Shown: piece after piece, positions 11,836-23,846 of the stretch
Layout of the letters: the number at the start of each line of letters is the position of its first letter
How positions within the stretch are numbered: the stretch's first letter is position 1
Assembly (NCBI GenBank): GCA_030141605.1
Contig: JAQGDQ010000091.1
Location: 62,001 to 126,000, forward strand
Reading direction: 5' to 3'
Length of the DNA stretch: 64,000 nt
From: Tubiluchus corallicola
Lineage: Eukaryota; Priapulida; Priapulimorpha; Priapulimorphida; Tubiluchidae
The notes under the pieces: generated by a model
Database searches by the model: none
Seen by the model: only the letters and a program-made list of their open reading frames with translations
Told to the model about the DNA's origin: nothing
Made by a program: the position numbers and the translations under genes

Positions 11836-14800
11836 ATGGATTTATATTATAATGAAGTCAGGGCCAATTGTGATAGACTATACGACATTGATATTAGTGA
11901 TTTGATAAGTGGACAAACAAATTCAGCATATAGTGATCAGGCAGCGTATTGGGACGGCTCTGATCTTCTACAACCACTTAACGAGATTAAATCAGGTAAG
12001 GTAAGATTGCAATAGCGCATTTGTTGTATTCGGCAAGTGAAGTGACATGCGATTGATTTCAGGTTATAGCAAACAGTCTGTCCCGGTGGCTTTCTTGTTT
12101 ATTCACACTTTTCTCTCTCTTCCTCCTCCGCCTTCTTTATTGCCGCTTTTCGTTTATTTTCCTTTTCTTTCTTCTCTCCTTTTCTACGCTGTGCAATATT
12201 CATTCTGTTTCAGATAATTATTTTCGTTTTAACAGATGATGAAAACAAACAATTCTCGTCTGATTTCCAGGAAAAATTATCCAAGAAAGGGACAAGAAAA
12301 AATTCCCAATTATTAGCAACTCTAAACTGGTAATGATTTGTTTAAGATACACTCTGCTAACGGGGTTCCAACACGGAATGGTAGCACACGTAGTGCAGAT
12401 TGTTATGACGGGACGTAACGTAACTCATAAGGATGACCCTGTAACATGAGACACTTAGCTGATGGATTCGTATAGGTCTCACGTTACCGACCAGGTTCGA
12501 CTTGCTAGTCAGTCTGTGACCTCCAAGCAATATATACCAATCAGCGTTCATTCTTGTCTGCTCATTTTGATTGTTACTTAAAGTAGAGGAGTACGGAGCA
12601 GTTATAAGTAATGAAACCGTTTCATTGTGGTGTTTCCTGTAATACCAAAAGGGACTAATTAATTAGGATTTTTCGTTCTGGTTTGGTTTTGTTATACACG
12701 CCTGCTACACAACGCTACTTATGGAAATACTTAGTAAAATTAATGTTAATGAACAATGAAAATCACAAAAATGAATGTTATGAGTAAGTCATTAAGTGGT
12801 AGGCGGGTAAAGTAGTTTAGTAGTCACATTGTAAGACTGGACGAAAACATAACGAAAGTAGCACTTTCAGCGATTCATTGTTTTTCCATGGAAAAATTAA
12901 ATAAAGCTACATTTGAGCTACATTAAGCACATGCCAAGGTGGGGGCCGATATGCTGAATTTCTTATTCGTGACCCAACGGGAAATATTATAGACATGTTT
13001 AAAACTTTTAAGTGAAATTTCACGATTATGTTTACTAAAAAATCACTCTTTTGAGATCAGCTTAGCATGGTATCTATTTTTTAGGTTATCTGATAATTAC
13101 GTCCATGAAGAAGGTGTATGCCTTCCAAGATGCCTCCTTTATTCACACTACTTGATTTTTTGCAAGACTAATTGTTTTAAGCCAGCAGGTGCTGCTACCT
13201 TTGGAAAGGTATGTACATTAGAACGTTTACATTACGACATTCACCTTGTAAGCTTTTAAAGAGGAAAAAGTTGACAGAGTTTGGCACATTAAAGTAAAAC
13301 GATATTAATAGGAATGAATGCTAGTTCCAAACTTCCACGGCAAAATCAGAACATTCCACAAGAGCTTGCTGTACTAACGCTGAGCTATTTTGTACAAACA
13401 TTCTTACAACGTATTGCGTCTTAGAAGACTACTTTTCTTGCTGCTTGCTTTTTAAAGCTTTTTTAAACACTTTCAATGAGAAAGGTGTGCTCGTTATGTT
13501 ACTTGTTTTATCAGAGACGTACATAATGAGTTAGTTAACTGTATATTCGTTACTCCCATCAATAACATTCACACTATCTATGTTTGAAAGCACTGTGCTT
13601 CTTGCTGCTTGTTTTACTAAAGACTTTTATAGCCTGTAAGAAAGCTCTATTTCTCGAGCTGCTTTCTTGTTTTGTCAAATATCATATATTGGTTTGAAAA
13701 TATAAAAAACCAGCCAGTTTATTTCTGGATGCTGTTTATAAATACAGGGACAAATTTACAAACGGTTACTAAATTAACAATACTAAACGTTTTTGCTTTT
13801 AATATTCTGCTTTGACATTTAAATTTTAATAGTGTATGACATGTAGTATAGTGTAGTTTTTAGTGTAAATTTTAACTTTTATGTAGCATTTTCAATGTGC
13901 TGAAATGAACTTTAAATTTAAAAAAATAATAAAATGTTTGTATAATAATTGTGAAAGTTTGTAAATTTTATGTATGTGCACGTACACAAACTTGTGTACT
14001 TATGCATTTATCTTCTTAATTTTAAATTACTGCAACCACCAATCAGAACCTTGTTGTAACCGTACTTTTGCTCATTCGAGTTTACGCTGAATATATCTTT
14101 TTTTAGTCTATCTTATTCTAATAACGTTAAGGGGGGGCGAAAGGGAATTTTGAAGCATGTCTCAAAAACGTACATCCAAAGCTATATTAATTCGCATAAC
14201 GCATATACTGACAAAATAAAGTAGACTATACTTTTGCTATATACTCGCATATAAGCCTACATCGCATATAAGCCGACCCCCTAAAACTGCTTTAAAATGG
14301 CCAGTTTTTGCAAAAACCCGTATATAAGCCGACCATCAACTTGTCTAATTTTACTCCATACCCAATCAACAAAATTGATCCCTTTTTGTCACATTTTGTT
14401 AATTGGGTATTTTTGGTTCATTGAAATTTTTTACTATAAAGATGTAAAATGCTTACTTTTATGTTACATACTAGAAGAAATTATACATTTTGATATGAAT
14501 AAAGAAGAAAATATTTTGTTTTCTATTTATTCACAAAAAATTATAACAGCGATGAAAATGTGTGGCTGGAAAATTGGCATTAGTGTCTGTCCTTGTGTTC
14601 ATTTTGTTTCATGCGCATATAAGCCGACCCCCTGATTTCAGTATTGTATTTTATAGTTCTAAATTCGGCTTATATGCGAGTATATACGGTAGTTAGTTTA
14701 GTGTGTGCAGCGAATGCTTTGACGCCTCTAATTATTCTTTTCGAACTTTCGGTCATTGCGGGAGTTTAAATTTCGAAGTTTCACAGTGTTGCTGCTAATA

Positions 14801-17800
14801 CAAATTATGTGCACAATAAGACAACATGTACTTGATACAAAACTGCAAGCCGATTTTTTGGCTTTATGTAAGAATGATGTTTTCCTGTGCTTTAAATATA
14901 TTAGTCTCATCTTCGTGCGATATTTATTTCAGATAATTCGTCAAAGATTTCCTGGATTAACTACACGAAGATTGGGTACTCGTGGTCAGTCAAAGTAAGC
15001 ATGGTCATTGCTCGTAACCGCATAAAAGATGAGTGATCATTGATTTCTGTCATTCCGTCTTTTTGTAAGCGTTTAAATGACATATTCGCTGTTGGGTTAA
15101 AACGAGTTATGAAACAAAGGAACAAATTATTATGTTAGCTAATCAATCAACAAAAAACATGAACTAACTGATTGACTGAGTGAGTGACGTACTGGTGACG
15201 GATGGGAGGACGAGCGAAGAAAACGTATAAACGGAGTGGACGAATAAATAAACGATCGAACAAATGAACACGCAAGCAAACGATTAAACAAACAACGAGC
15301 AAACGAATGAGTGGACGAATAAACAAACGATCGAACAAATGAACAAGCAGGCAAATGATTAAACAAACAGATGAGCAAGTAAATAATCAAGAAAGCAAAG
15401 AATCAAAAAACGAGCAAACTCGTGCGATTTTCTATATTTGCATGAATTATTTTTGTTGAATGTTGCCTAATAATGATTTGCTAATCTTCCTTTTCCTGTT
15501 AGGTATCATTATTATGGCATTGGAATAAAAATGTCTTCTGCTTACTACCATGCGGTTTACTCGGGAAAGAAACTAACTCGGTAAATATCCTACCTAAAAA
15601 GTAGTAACTACTTAATACAAAAAACCACTTCTATTCTCACTTGCGTAAGTTAGTTGTGCTTTTTAAATTAATGCCAAGATTTGGTGCAGGCAAATGTCGG
15701 CTGTTATTGTCAGCAGATGGCTGATTCAATACAAGTAATTATAATTCTTTATATTGTTTAAATTATAAATCGAAAAAATGTTGTAAACTGTGTTAGAGAA
15801 GCGTGTTCGCCGTTCATTCCATTTGAGAATATCTTCATTCAACGTTTTAAACGTTCTTGTTGACAACTCAAGAATTTTTATGGCTGGAGAGGGTAACACA
15901 CTTGCGGAGATGCTGTATTAATATGTTTTCTGTCAAAAATTCTAATTCGGCTGCCCAGTTCTTTACTTTTTAATCTAACAGCAGTTTTTGACGTTTTGCC
16001 TTGGGTTTTTATAAATAATAATAATTGCTTCGTTTAATACTGACGAATCAGTATGTAATTTTACGATTTCACTATACATGTAGGCCTACATATACTGATG
16101 CATATCAGATACCCAGTTCGCAGAAACAGAGATTAGAATAAAGAAATTAAGTTGAACAATTTTCAGTGCATTTTTTAAGCAGCATTTTGTTTCGATTTTT
16201 TGAACAAAGAAATTTGGAGAAGCCGGAGACAATGCAGTCACTGGCAAAACCCAACTTAGCTGTTTTAAATTGACGTGTGCACGCTGAGCATGCACAGTGT
16301 TTTTAATTATAATGTCAGTAATAATGGTAATAACACTAGTTATTGCCACTGTTGACGTTTGTGGTACATAATACTAGAGGGGTGCTCGTGAAACCCACCA
16401 AGACGATAGCACCATGAACTAGAATAGTGCCCCTTAATGAGCGTTACTGTTATACGATTAGACTAATTAACTCGGCAAACAGTACAAACGAAACATGCAT
16501 TAACCATAGAGGTTTTTATTTTCAGTTTCTCTGGCGCTAAGATCAAAACGGAGGTACGTAAACAGTCAATTGTTTGCTCAATGTTCCTATCTATATCAAT
16601 CGATTTATCTTTATCTGGCAAATAGCTTCATCAACGCGCTTAAATATAACTTTGTTAGAGTATTATTAGCAGTGCGACTTATATGAAAGATAATAGTTAT
16701 TGGCAAACAGTCCGCAATGTTATTCACTTTTTTATTTTCAAAATTCAAAAAATGCTTTAAATCAAATTTTCAAAGTGATTATTCTTTTTTGGCAGTTTTC
16801 TTTTCACCAAGCACCAGCATTATGTGCATTAAAGACAAAAACTATTATCTCCGCTCGTTTCTAAAAATCATAACTTCGAAAGCTATGAATTAGTGATTTT
16901 TTTATAATAAGTTTTCATTACCTATCTTTAGAGTTCACATAAGAAGTTTTGCCTCAGTTCTAAAACAGGGACGCTGCTACCGGCGTTTTCGGTTCCGCGA
17001 AATCTAATTCTTCCAAATACAGACGTAGAACAAAAGGTGAATGTTTTATAACGTGCATACAGGACAGTCAGCAAAATGCATTCTGTGAAACATTTAAAAA
17101 ATCTACAAAAACTTTCATACGTAATCTAAAGATATTTGAAATATTGTGCAAGTCTCGCCACGAGTACCTCACCAAATTAAATAGATAGGCACTGGCAACG
17201 AAACGAAATGTGCATTGGCTTGAAGGCACTGACAAACCGCAGGCCTTTGGTATCAACTTATTACGTGGGCTGTATACATTTTCGCTTTTTTCTTTATTTG
17301 ACGCTGTACAAATTCAAGTTTTTAACGATTGCACTAAACGAAATAAGAGCGTCAAGGTTTACAATGCTAAAAACAGGCTTAATGCAAGAAACCTGTACAA
17401 ACGCTCGGGAGTTGTATTCTTCATAACGTTTAATATAGTCAGTTTAAAAAATGAATGAATTAAACAGATTCTAAATAATTAACGAAGGGATTGTACAATT
17501 TTTTATTTTGAATCAAAACATCCTAACTAATCATCCTACCAAATTTCAACTCAATTAGATAAATACTTTTGGAGTTGAAAGTTTTGGCGGCAGTAGGTGA
17601 GTGAAGGAAACTGGCGGTTTTTTTAGGAACAAAGCTAGGGGTTGCTAGGGGATTTTATTGTGTTTGTCGTGTCTAATCGTTATAATGTCTGTCATTTTAA
17701 TATAGATGCAGACATTTTTAATGATGTATCACACACACTGCCAAAGAATACTGGATTCTGTGGTCAGCGCAAGCTTTCATGAGGTACCACAACTACTTTT

Positions 17801-19477
17801 CAAATTATGACCTAATAAAGATATGCGTTACGTTATAAATACTTAATAGTCATGTAGATTTCGCAGACATGCATATAAACTTTCAAAACCTAAATATTTA
17901 TTTTTGATCATATCTTTGATATTTTGTAAGTGAATAATTTTATTGCTTTTCAGATTCAAAGCTTTTTGATTCATTTTTGGCAAGGAATACCAGATCATTT
18001 ACAAGAGGTTTTGGAGTTAGGTATCACACCAGTTGTGATAAGCTATTTTGACCAACAGCTATACAAAGTATTGACTGACGTGCTCATGCCTACCTCAATA
18101 CAGGACCTGCCAGACAGGTGCAAACAATAGTTAGCATATGGCACAAGAAATTAGTACATATAAGCAAAACGATGTTTATACTTTCTTCTTCAATATACAA
18201 ATTAAAAGTTAAAAGTATATGGATCTAAATTAAATAATGGATCTAGAATAAATTGAAAGCAGCAACATGACGCAACGTGGATCCCAATGGTCTTCTTTTG
18301 CCAATTCTGTTTATTGCCTTCCTCTTGTGTGTGTATTGTGGATGAGCAAATAATTCAAAATACATGCAACGTCATCTAGTATCTTTTAATCTATAATGAC
18401 ATGTATTTAAATCTTGTTGTCGCGTTATTCTATCTTTCAATAGTTTTGTACTGTAAACAAGTTCTTGTTGTTTGCAACGACGGCGCCTAAAACCAGCGAG
18501 CACTAGAAAACAGTTGTAAAACATTTTTACAATACTGGGTTTTCGTTAAACATTATAAAGTTAATGTTAGGTTTACTGTTAATGATATTAGAAGCCCACA
18601 ATTGAATTACGTTTGTATCATAACTGGGTTTTCATGCATTTACTTAGCAACAGTGAATAAGACCTTATATTTTTCTGTGCTAGCCAGCCTCCTATTCTTT
18701 GTTTTTCAGTCTCAACATGGAGATTGAATTTTTTGGAAAAAGTCTGCAATATTGGATAGAAAAAGCCATGGAAGGACTGCCATATGATGTTTGCCGGCAA
18801 AAGATAGAAGGTTCGAAAAGTGAAACTCTTCTAAATTAAAAAGCTTTACATTCGTCACCCCTACTTTACATTTTTCTTCTCTTTGCCTTCTTTCCTCTTT
18901 TCACTGACATTTTCTTTTTAAAGTTTCAAACTTTTCGTAGATTCTTCCTTTATAACCTTTCTCTATAACGTAAAGCTGTTATGACAGTTATACATATGCA
19001 CAAGTGGCTTGAAATGTTGCGCCTGAAAAAACAGAATAATAAGGTCCAAGGATAAAAGGAAAATGGAGATGGATAGCACGGGTGAAGAACATAATTGATC
19101 GCGTGACAAACTGATGACCATTATTAACGATTGCTGTTATTTGTTTGTAGTTGCTGCGGATTTTTACAAGAGCACATCTCGGTTGCTATCATTTATCCGG
19201 TTAGCCCAAACAGCGCGGGGCGCCATACTGAAGCAAGACTCTGTGCAACAAATGCTTACTGATTTAGCAAAGATTAGTTTCGACCAGATTGCCTCTCGTA
19301 CGTGCTACCTCCTTTGCAAAGAAACATCTGTAAAAAGTACCAGCAAAGTGGTGCAAGGTGAGTAACGCGGTTTACAACAACAATGATGATGATGATGATG
19401 ATGACGATGATCATAATAGTAATAATGTATACTCAGACTAGTCATAATATTACTAATATTAATAAAAATACTACAAA

Positions 19478-19554
<77 letters not shown>

Positions 19555-22249
19555 GCTGCATCTCTCAAGAGCCTACGGCAAGCGAATTAGAGCAACGAAC
19601 AATCAGCAAAATGGGTACAAATATTGTCAGTCAGTCAGAACTCTACAGCGGTTGCTTTCAAACGGAGGTTTTGACAACCGTCACCTGGCATGTACTGCTA
19701 CAATACAGGGCGGCAGGGCCCCAGTTCGTTTTGCTTTAGTTGACTGACAATTTCTTTGCTTTCATCCAGTCATTAGTCTTTTTAGCTGTTTGTTTTTGTA
19801 TAATGCCATAACTATAGTGAGTAAATACAGACTAGTCATCAGCAAAATCATGTGTATTGAAGTAAGAAAAGGCAGGTCATCAATATCGATATGAAAAAGC
19901 AGTGTCCCTAGGATGCACCCTTGTGGTACACCACAGGTTAGATTCTGCTTATAAATGCGAATATAAATATATTGTACTTAGAGTTTAAACTGATTATTTT
20001 GCATATTTTTTCAAGTTGAAAGGCAGCCCAAAAATTTTACAGGGCACAAAAAATTAAAACCACGAAGTTCCTGACATCTTTTATTACAATGACTGCGCCA
20101 GTGCCCTAACTTTATTATTTCAATAAAACTTTCCAAATTTCCAATTTGGTTCGCTTTCACTGTTTGAGATGTGATTTATGTCGTTTGGTTTAGCGTTTCA
20201 GGAACTGTGTGCCTTACTTTCCAAACAGACATCAGTTGAGGCACTGACAGAATGGCTTGACAACGTCATAGACGAATATTTATTGGTGGTATGTAGAACA
20301 AGCACTTCACAAAAGGAAAATTGTGAATGTTTTTAGCCTCTACACATATAGGCCTACGTGCTGTTTCTGTAATTGTTTGGAGATCTGTTTAACTTTTGTA
20401 ATATTGGTCTGATCAACTCAAATGAGAAGACATAGGCCTATATGAGTACGTACTTGGTACGTACATATAAGACTGAATGTGAGTACAGTGTGCACATAAA
20501 TATTTCTCTGTGGTGTACGTAATGGTTAGCATAGTTGCTGGGGAAACAGATATGTTCTTATTTCCGCTTGAGTCCCAGTGGAGCTATAAAATTTTTTTCA
20601 GACTTTCTAATTTGTTATTGTTTATTATAAAGTGATGTACATTATAAAGTTTCTATAACTGACTTTGTATACTTAAATCGGCCTTTTACATTAAAACATT
20701 TTGCATTTGAAATATTTGAAACAACTGAAGTGATTTAGTTAGAAACCGTAGACAAAGAGAGAAGTTGGTGAACAAAATTCGAGTAAAAAGTTCCTACTGA
20801 ACAATTCTTTTTGTTTAGGGAAACAAAACATATGGCGCCATTTCCGAGCCTATGTTTTATGGCTGGTCCTACGCGATGTCATCAGTGATGACGGAATTGA
20901 CGCTGATGAGTGCGCCCAGTTTTGGCATCGTGCACTTGTTGCAGACGATGATGACGGAATACATTTTGCTCGCTTTTGAAACAAGCAAGCTGCGAGAGAG
21001 GGAAGAAAACATAACAGCAAATTTTCTGGCCTTTGTAAAGACGGAAGGACCAGGTAACGTGGCCGAAGTACATTTCTCCATAGGGGCTTAATTTATTCTC
21101 TGAGTGTACCAAATTAAAGGGCACCGAGTATATTAACTTAGTTCACAGTACGATTTCATTTCCATGCAATTTCCATTTCATTGCATTTTCATCATTATCA
21201 TTTTTTAATTTTTTTAAAATAACTTTTAGCTTTTTTTCTTCAATTCTACTTATATTACCTGCTTACACACTAATTTTACCGTTATGCCATTTCTTTTCAT
21301 TGCGCATTTCTTTTAGCCTGCCCCTAACACCTAACAACACGCCATGCATTGCAGCTGGGCTTTCCAAGTTCCAGCTTTTAGCTCAGCTGCAAGCAGTTAC
21401 ATCATTTGTTCACTAATAATTGACAAGTAATTGTTGTAATTCTTGTTTTCAGTTTGTATAATTGTATGTAGTATATCTTACACTTGTTGTGTAATTATAA
21501 TGGTGTTTTGCTAATAAAATAAAAAAAAATTCAGATTCGATTCAGATCTTATTAGGATTTAATTTAGTAGAAATATACGCGTGGCTCAACTAGATACGAA
21601 AAAATAATTTCAGTACAGTCGCTGGGATTGCTTGTGTTTCTCTATTTCAGCGCAGTCGTTGATCTAGTAAACAGTGAAACTTTCATCTGGGAGGTTCAAT
21701 GTGGTTACTTAATTCGGGAATTGTGTTTCGAATCTACTCAATGTCGACTAACTAAATATTAAAGTAGAGAAATTGCTGATTATTATCGGAACTGCTTACA
21801 AAACTAAAATCCAATTGTGCCTGAAATAGTTTCTTATTCTTTGTCAATCTCCCTTGCTCACTTTATATCTTTATTTATGTTCTCCTATACCACTCCCCTT
21901 CTTTCTATTTTTTGGACCGTCCACTCATCTTTGTGCCCCATTTCTCTCCTTCCATATCTCCTTCTCAGTCACCTGCAAGTGAGTTACTAACATGGCATTG
22001 CAGATAGAATGTTTTACCTCTAAATTGAAGAAATTTCAACAACAATAATGACGATGACGGAAAAATGCAGTTTATGGCTCTTTCTTACCACAGGTAGTTG
22101 TTCACATTGTATCTATCACAACTTCATCTACATAATTTGTAATTTCAGGTGAGCAACCTGAAGCTGATTCATTAGAAGGGATGACACCTACAGGACAATC
22201 TCCTCTACTTCAGGAAAGTTATCCTCACCTCTTCCTGGCGTACAGCTGA
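11836..22249 (+). CDS. RFX6: RFX-family transcription factor, RFX6-like (14 coding exons, 543 aa)
   Basis: The hand-joined exons are 11836-11995, 12236-12329, 13085-13208, 14933-14994, 15503-15580, 16526-16553, 16932-17036, 17706-17783, 17954-18117, 18710-18810, 19151-19357, 20194-20288, 20819-21053 and 22149-22249. All introns are GT-AG and the frame is open to TGA. The winged-helix DNA-binding domain spans about residues 78-156: [45 protein letters not shown]. Residues around [15 protein letters not shown] and [10 protein letters not shown] match RFX6 rather than RFX1-3. Conserved C-terminal RFX domains follow, with [32 protein letters not shown] and [13 protein letters not shown] proteins bind X-box DNA as dimers; RFX6 acts in gut and pancreas endocrine cells in vertebrates. 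At 543 aa it is much shorter than vertebrate RFX6 and lacks the long C-terminal tail. The ATG at 11836 is the first Met in the exon's frame; an upstream exon cannot be excluded. Confidence 0.9.
14238..14686. mobile_element. MITE-like element with perfect 20-bp terminal inverted repeats
   Basis: TATATACTCGCATATAAGCC at 14238-14257 is exactly repeated in inverse orientation at 14667-14686. Inside, the motif CGCATATAAGCCGACC recurs near 14263 and 14611, with a variant, CGTATATAAGCCGACC, near 14320. The right side extends the repeat with an ACCG tip not matched on the left. An internal 112-codon open frame has no known domain. The element lies in intron 3 of the RFX gene. Confidence 0.7.
15234..15383. 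repeat. Two-copy tandem repeat, 75-bp unit
   Basis: GAGTGGACGAATAAA starts at 15234 and again at 15309, and the following 60 bases are nearly identical in both units. The unit is itself built from AAAC/GAAC-like tetranucleotides, so it may have grown from a degenerate microsatellite. It lies in intron 4 of the RFX gene. Confidence 0.75.
17059..17458 (+). pseudogene. Coding-like relic within an RFX intron, family unknown
   Basis: One plus-strand frame reads through about 130 codons with a single TAG near 17186. It has protein-like composition, for example [18 protein letters not shown] before the stop and [17 protein letters not shown] after it. It is not part of the RFX coding sequence: the exons on both sides join in phase without it and it matches no RFX domain. 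It may be a transposon-derived fragment. Confidence 0.3.
19384..19555. repeat. Compound trinucleotide microsatellite (ATG, TAC, AAT)
   Basis: Blocks of ATG, then degenerate AT-rich sequence, then about 16 TAC/CTA units and about 12 AAT units. It lies just after the donor of RFX exon 11 and creates spurious poly-Met, poly-Thr and poly-Asn frames. Confidence 0.95.
19744..19950 (-). mobile_element. Non-LTR reverse-transcriptase relic in RFX intron 11
   Basis: The minus strand encodes [16 protein letters not shown] followed by [12 protein letters not shown], the GVPQGSxLGPLLFxIYINDLP block typical of CR1/L2/Jockey-type reverse transcriptases. The catalytic FADD is visible in a neighbouring frame, next to a stop, so a frameshift has occurred. 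It is a dead fragment, antisense to the RFX gene. Confidence 0.8.
20511..20585 (+). mobile_element. tRNA-like SINE head
   Basis: TAATGGTTAGCATAGTTGCT resembles a tRNA A-box region. About 30 bases later comes a B-box-like CGCTTGAGTCCCAG, as in SINEs with a tRNA head. The arms do not pair as a functional tRNA. It lies in RFX intron 12. Confidence 0.45.
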
Positions 22250-22391
22250 GAGACGTGTAAATGTTATGAGAAAAAATTTAGACTGGTTTTGGATGCTTTT
22301 GACTGTTTTTTGTTACTTGTTTTTTTTATTACTTCAGCCATTCTATTACATACTAACATGCAGCTTTGTTCTGTTCTGAACCGCTGCTTAT

Positions 22392-22397
22392 AATAAA
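22392..22397 (+). terminator. Polyadenylation signal of the RFX gene
   Basis: AATAAA lies 143 bases after the TGA stop and is followed by an AT- and T-rich stretch, the first canonical signal after the stop. Confidence 0.6.
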
Positions 22398-22875
22398 AAA
22401 TTCAATGTTAATAGAGGTATTTTTTGTATAACAAAATTTATAAGCGATTAAAGGTTACAGATACAACAAAACAAATTTACGTGTACAAAGCATGTTAAAA
22501 TAGCTGCCATGAATAAATTCACCAATAAGTCAATCAATCATGAAAAAATAAATGAGGATATCGGTCATCTATTGTACTAATATAAGCGTTGAACAATATG
22601 AATAAGATAAACATTAAAATGAATAACAGATTAAATAAATAAATAAATATGTAAATATACGGTAATACATTGTTTGCACGCTTTTTTGTAATTCTTGGCA
22701 CTGGAGGCGCCTTACAATACTTTGATAGGGCGCTATATAAATGTTATTATTATTGTTGTTGTTGTTGTTGTTTTGTTTTTGGGTATTTCAAAAACAACAC
22801 ACTTTTTGGTCACACGCTCGCAAACTCGCGAAATAGTGTCTCAAATCTATTTTATGGTACAGGTACCTGTAACCT

Positions 22876-23779
22876 CTACGGCTTGTAGTTTTCCAAAATC
22901 CACTGCTGTAGGGCGTTTGCTTGATTACAGGGTTTCATGCTGACATCCCCAGATTCTGTCTCCATCTCCAGGCAAAGTGAGCTTAATTCGTGCAGGATTA
23001 AATAGGTCTACAACAACAATTTTATTAAGAATTTATTATAGATGGTGCTATCACTAAAATAATACAACGTCTGGCATTGATACAAAAGATATTGTTCCTA
23101 TAAACTTGAGAAAAGGTGTTCTAGGCAACACAAAAAGTAGATTTGAAAGGTCGAATTTCGACCAAGAATTCTATTTGACAATTAACTGTGAGATGTACTA
23201 TCTATGCAAATTGGACTGCTTGCCTGTCATGTTCTCCTAGTCATACAAAAATTGTATACTCACTTCATTAAAATAATGAGTCTTTTTGACAGACAGTGCA
23301 ACACTAATTAATTGATTATAAAGTTTTTCACCTTTCAGATTATTCAGCTTCGTAATCTCAAGACTGGGCGAAATTTCAGGGATGTATTTTGAGTCTTATA
23401 AGTGTATCAAGTGTATAAGTATGAAAATTACACTGTTATCGTAGATCCAGAATTGATTTTGTTTTTGACCGTGACATGTAGCAATCATAACATCTTCGCC
23501 TGGGAAATGTAAGCATGTATTGTCTCTACGAATTTCTCCATCTTTGGTTAAATGCCAGAACTAAAACAGAAATTAGGAAAGTGTAAACTCATATAGTGTA
23601 TAATTTATAATTTATTAGTGATAAAAACAGATACAAAACAATAAACAAGACATACATACAATTTCAATATAGAAATATGTCCACATTTTAAACAAGCAAT
23701 TGCTGATAGAACAAAATATATTCTAAAATCACTCCATAAAAATGCATATATTAGGTATAAACTATATATATATATATAT

Positions 23780-23846
<67 letters not shown>

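Noticed and set aside
12357-12551. 64-codon minus-strand frame in RFX intron 2, less AT-rich than its surroundings
   Set aside because: No recognisable protein; may be repeat DNA, but no boundary or second copy was found.
19305-19739. Open frames with poly-Thr, poly-Asn, poly-Ser and poly-Ile
   Set aside because: Produced by the trinucleotide array; the true RFX exon ends at 19357.
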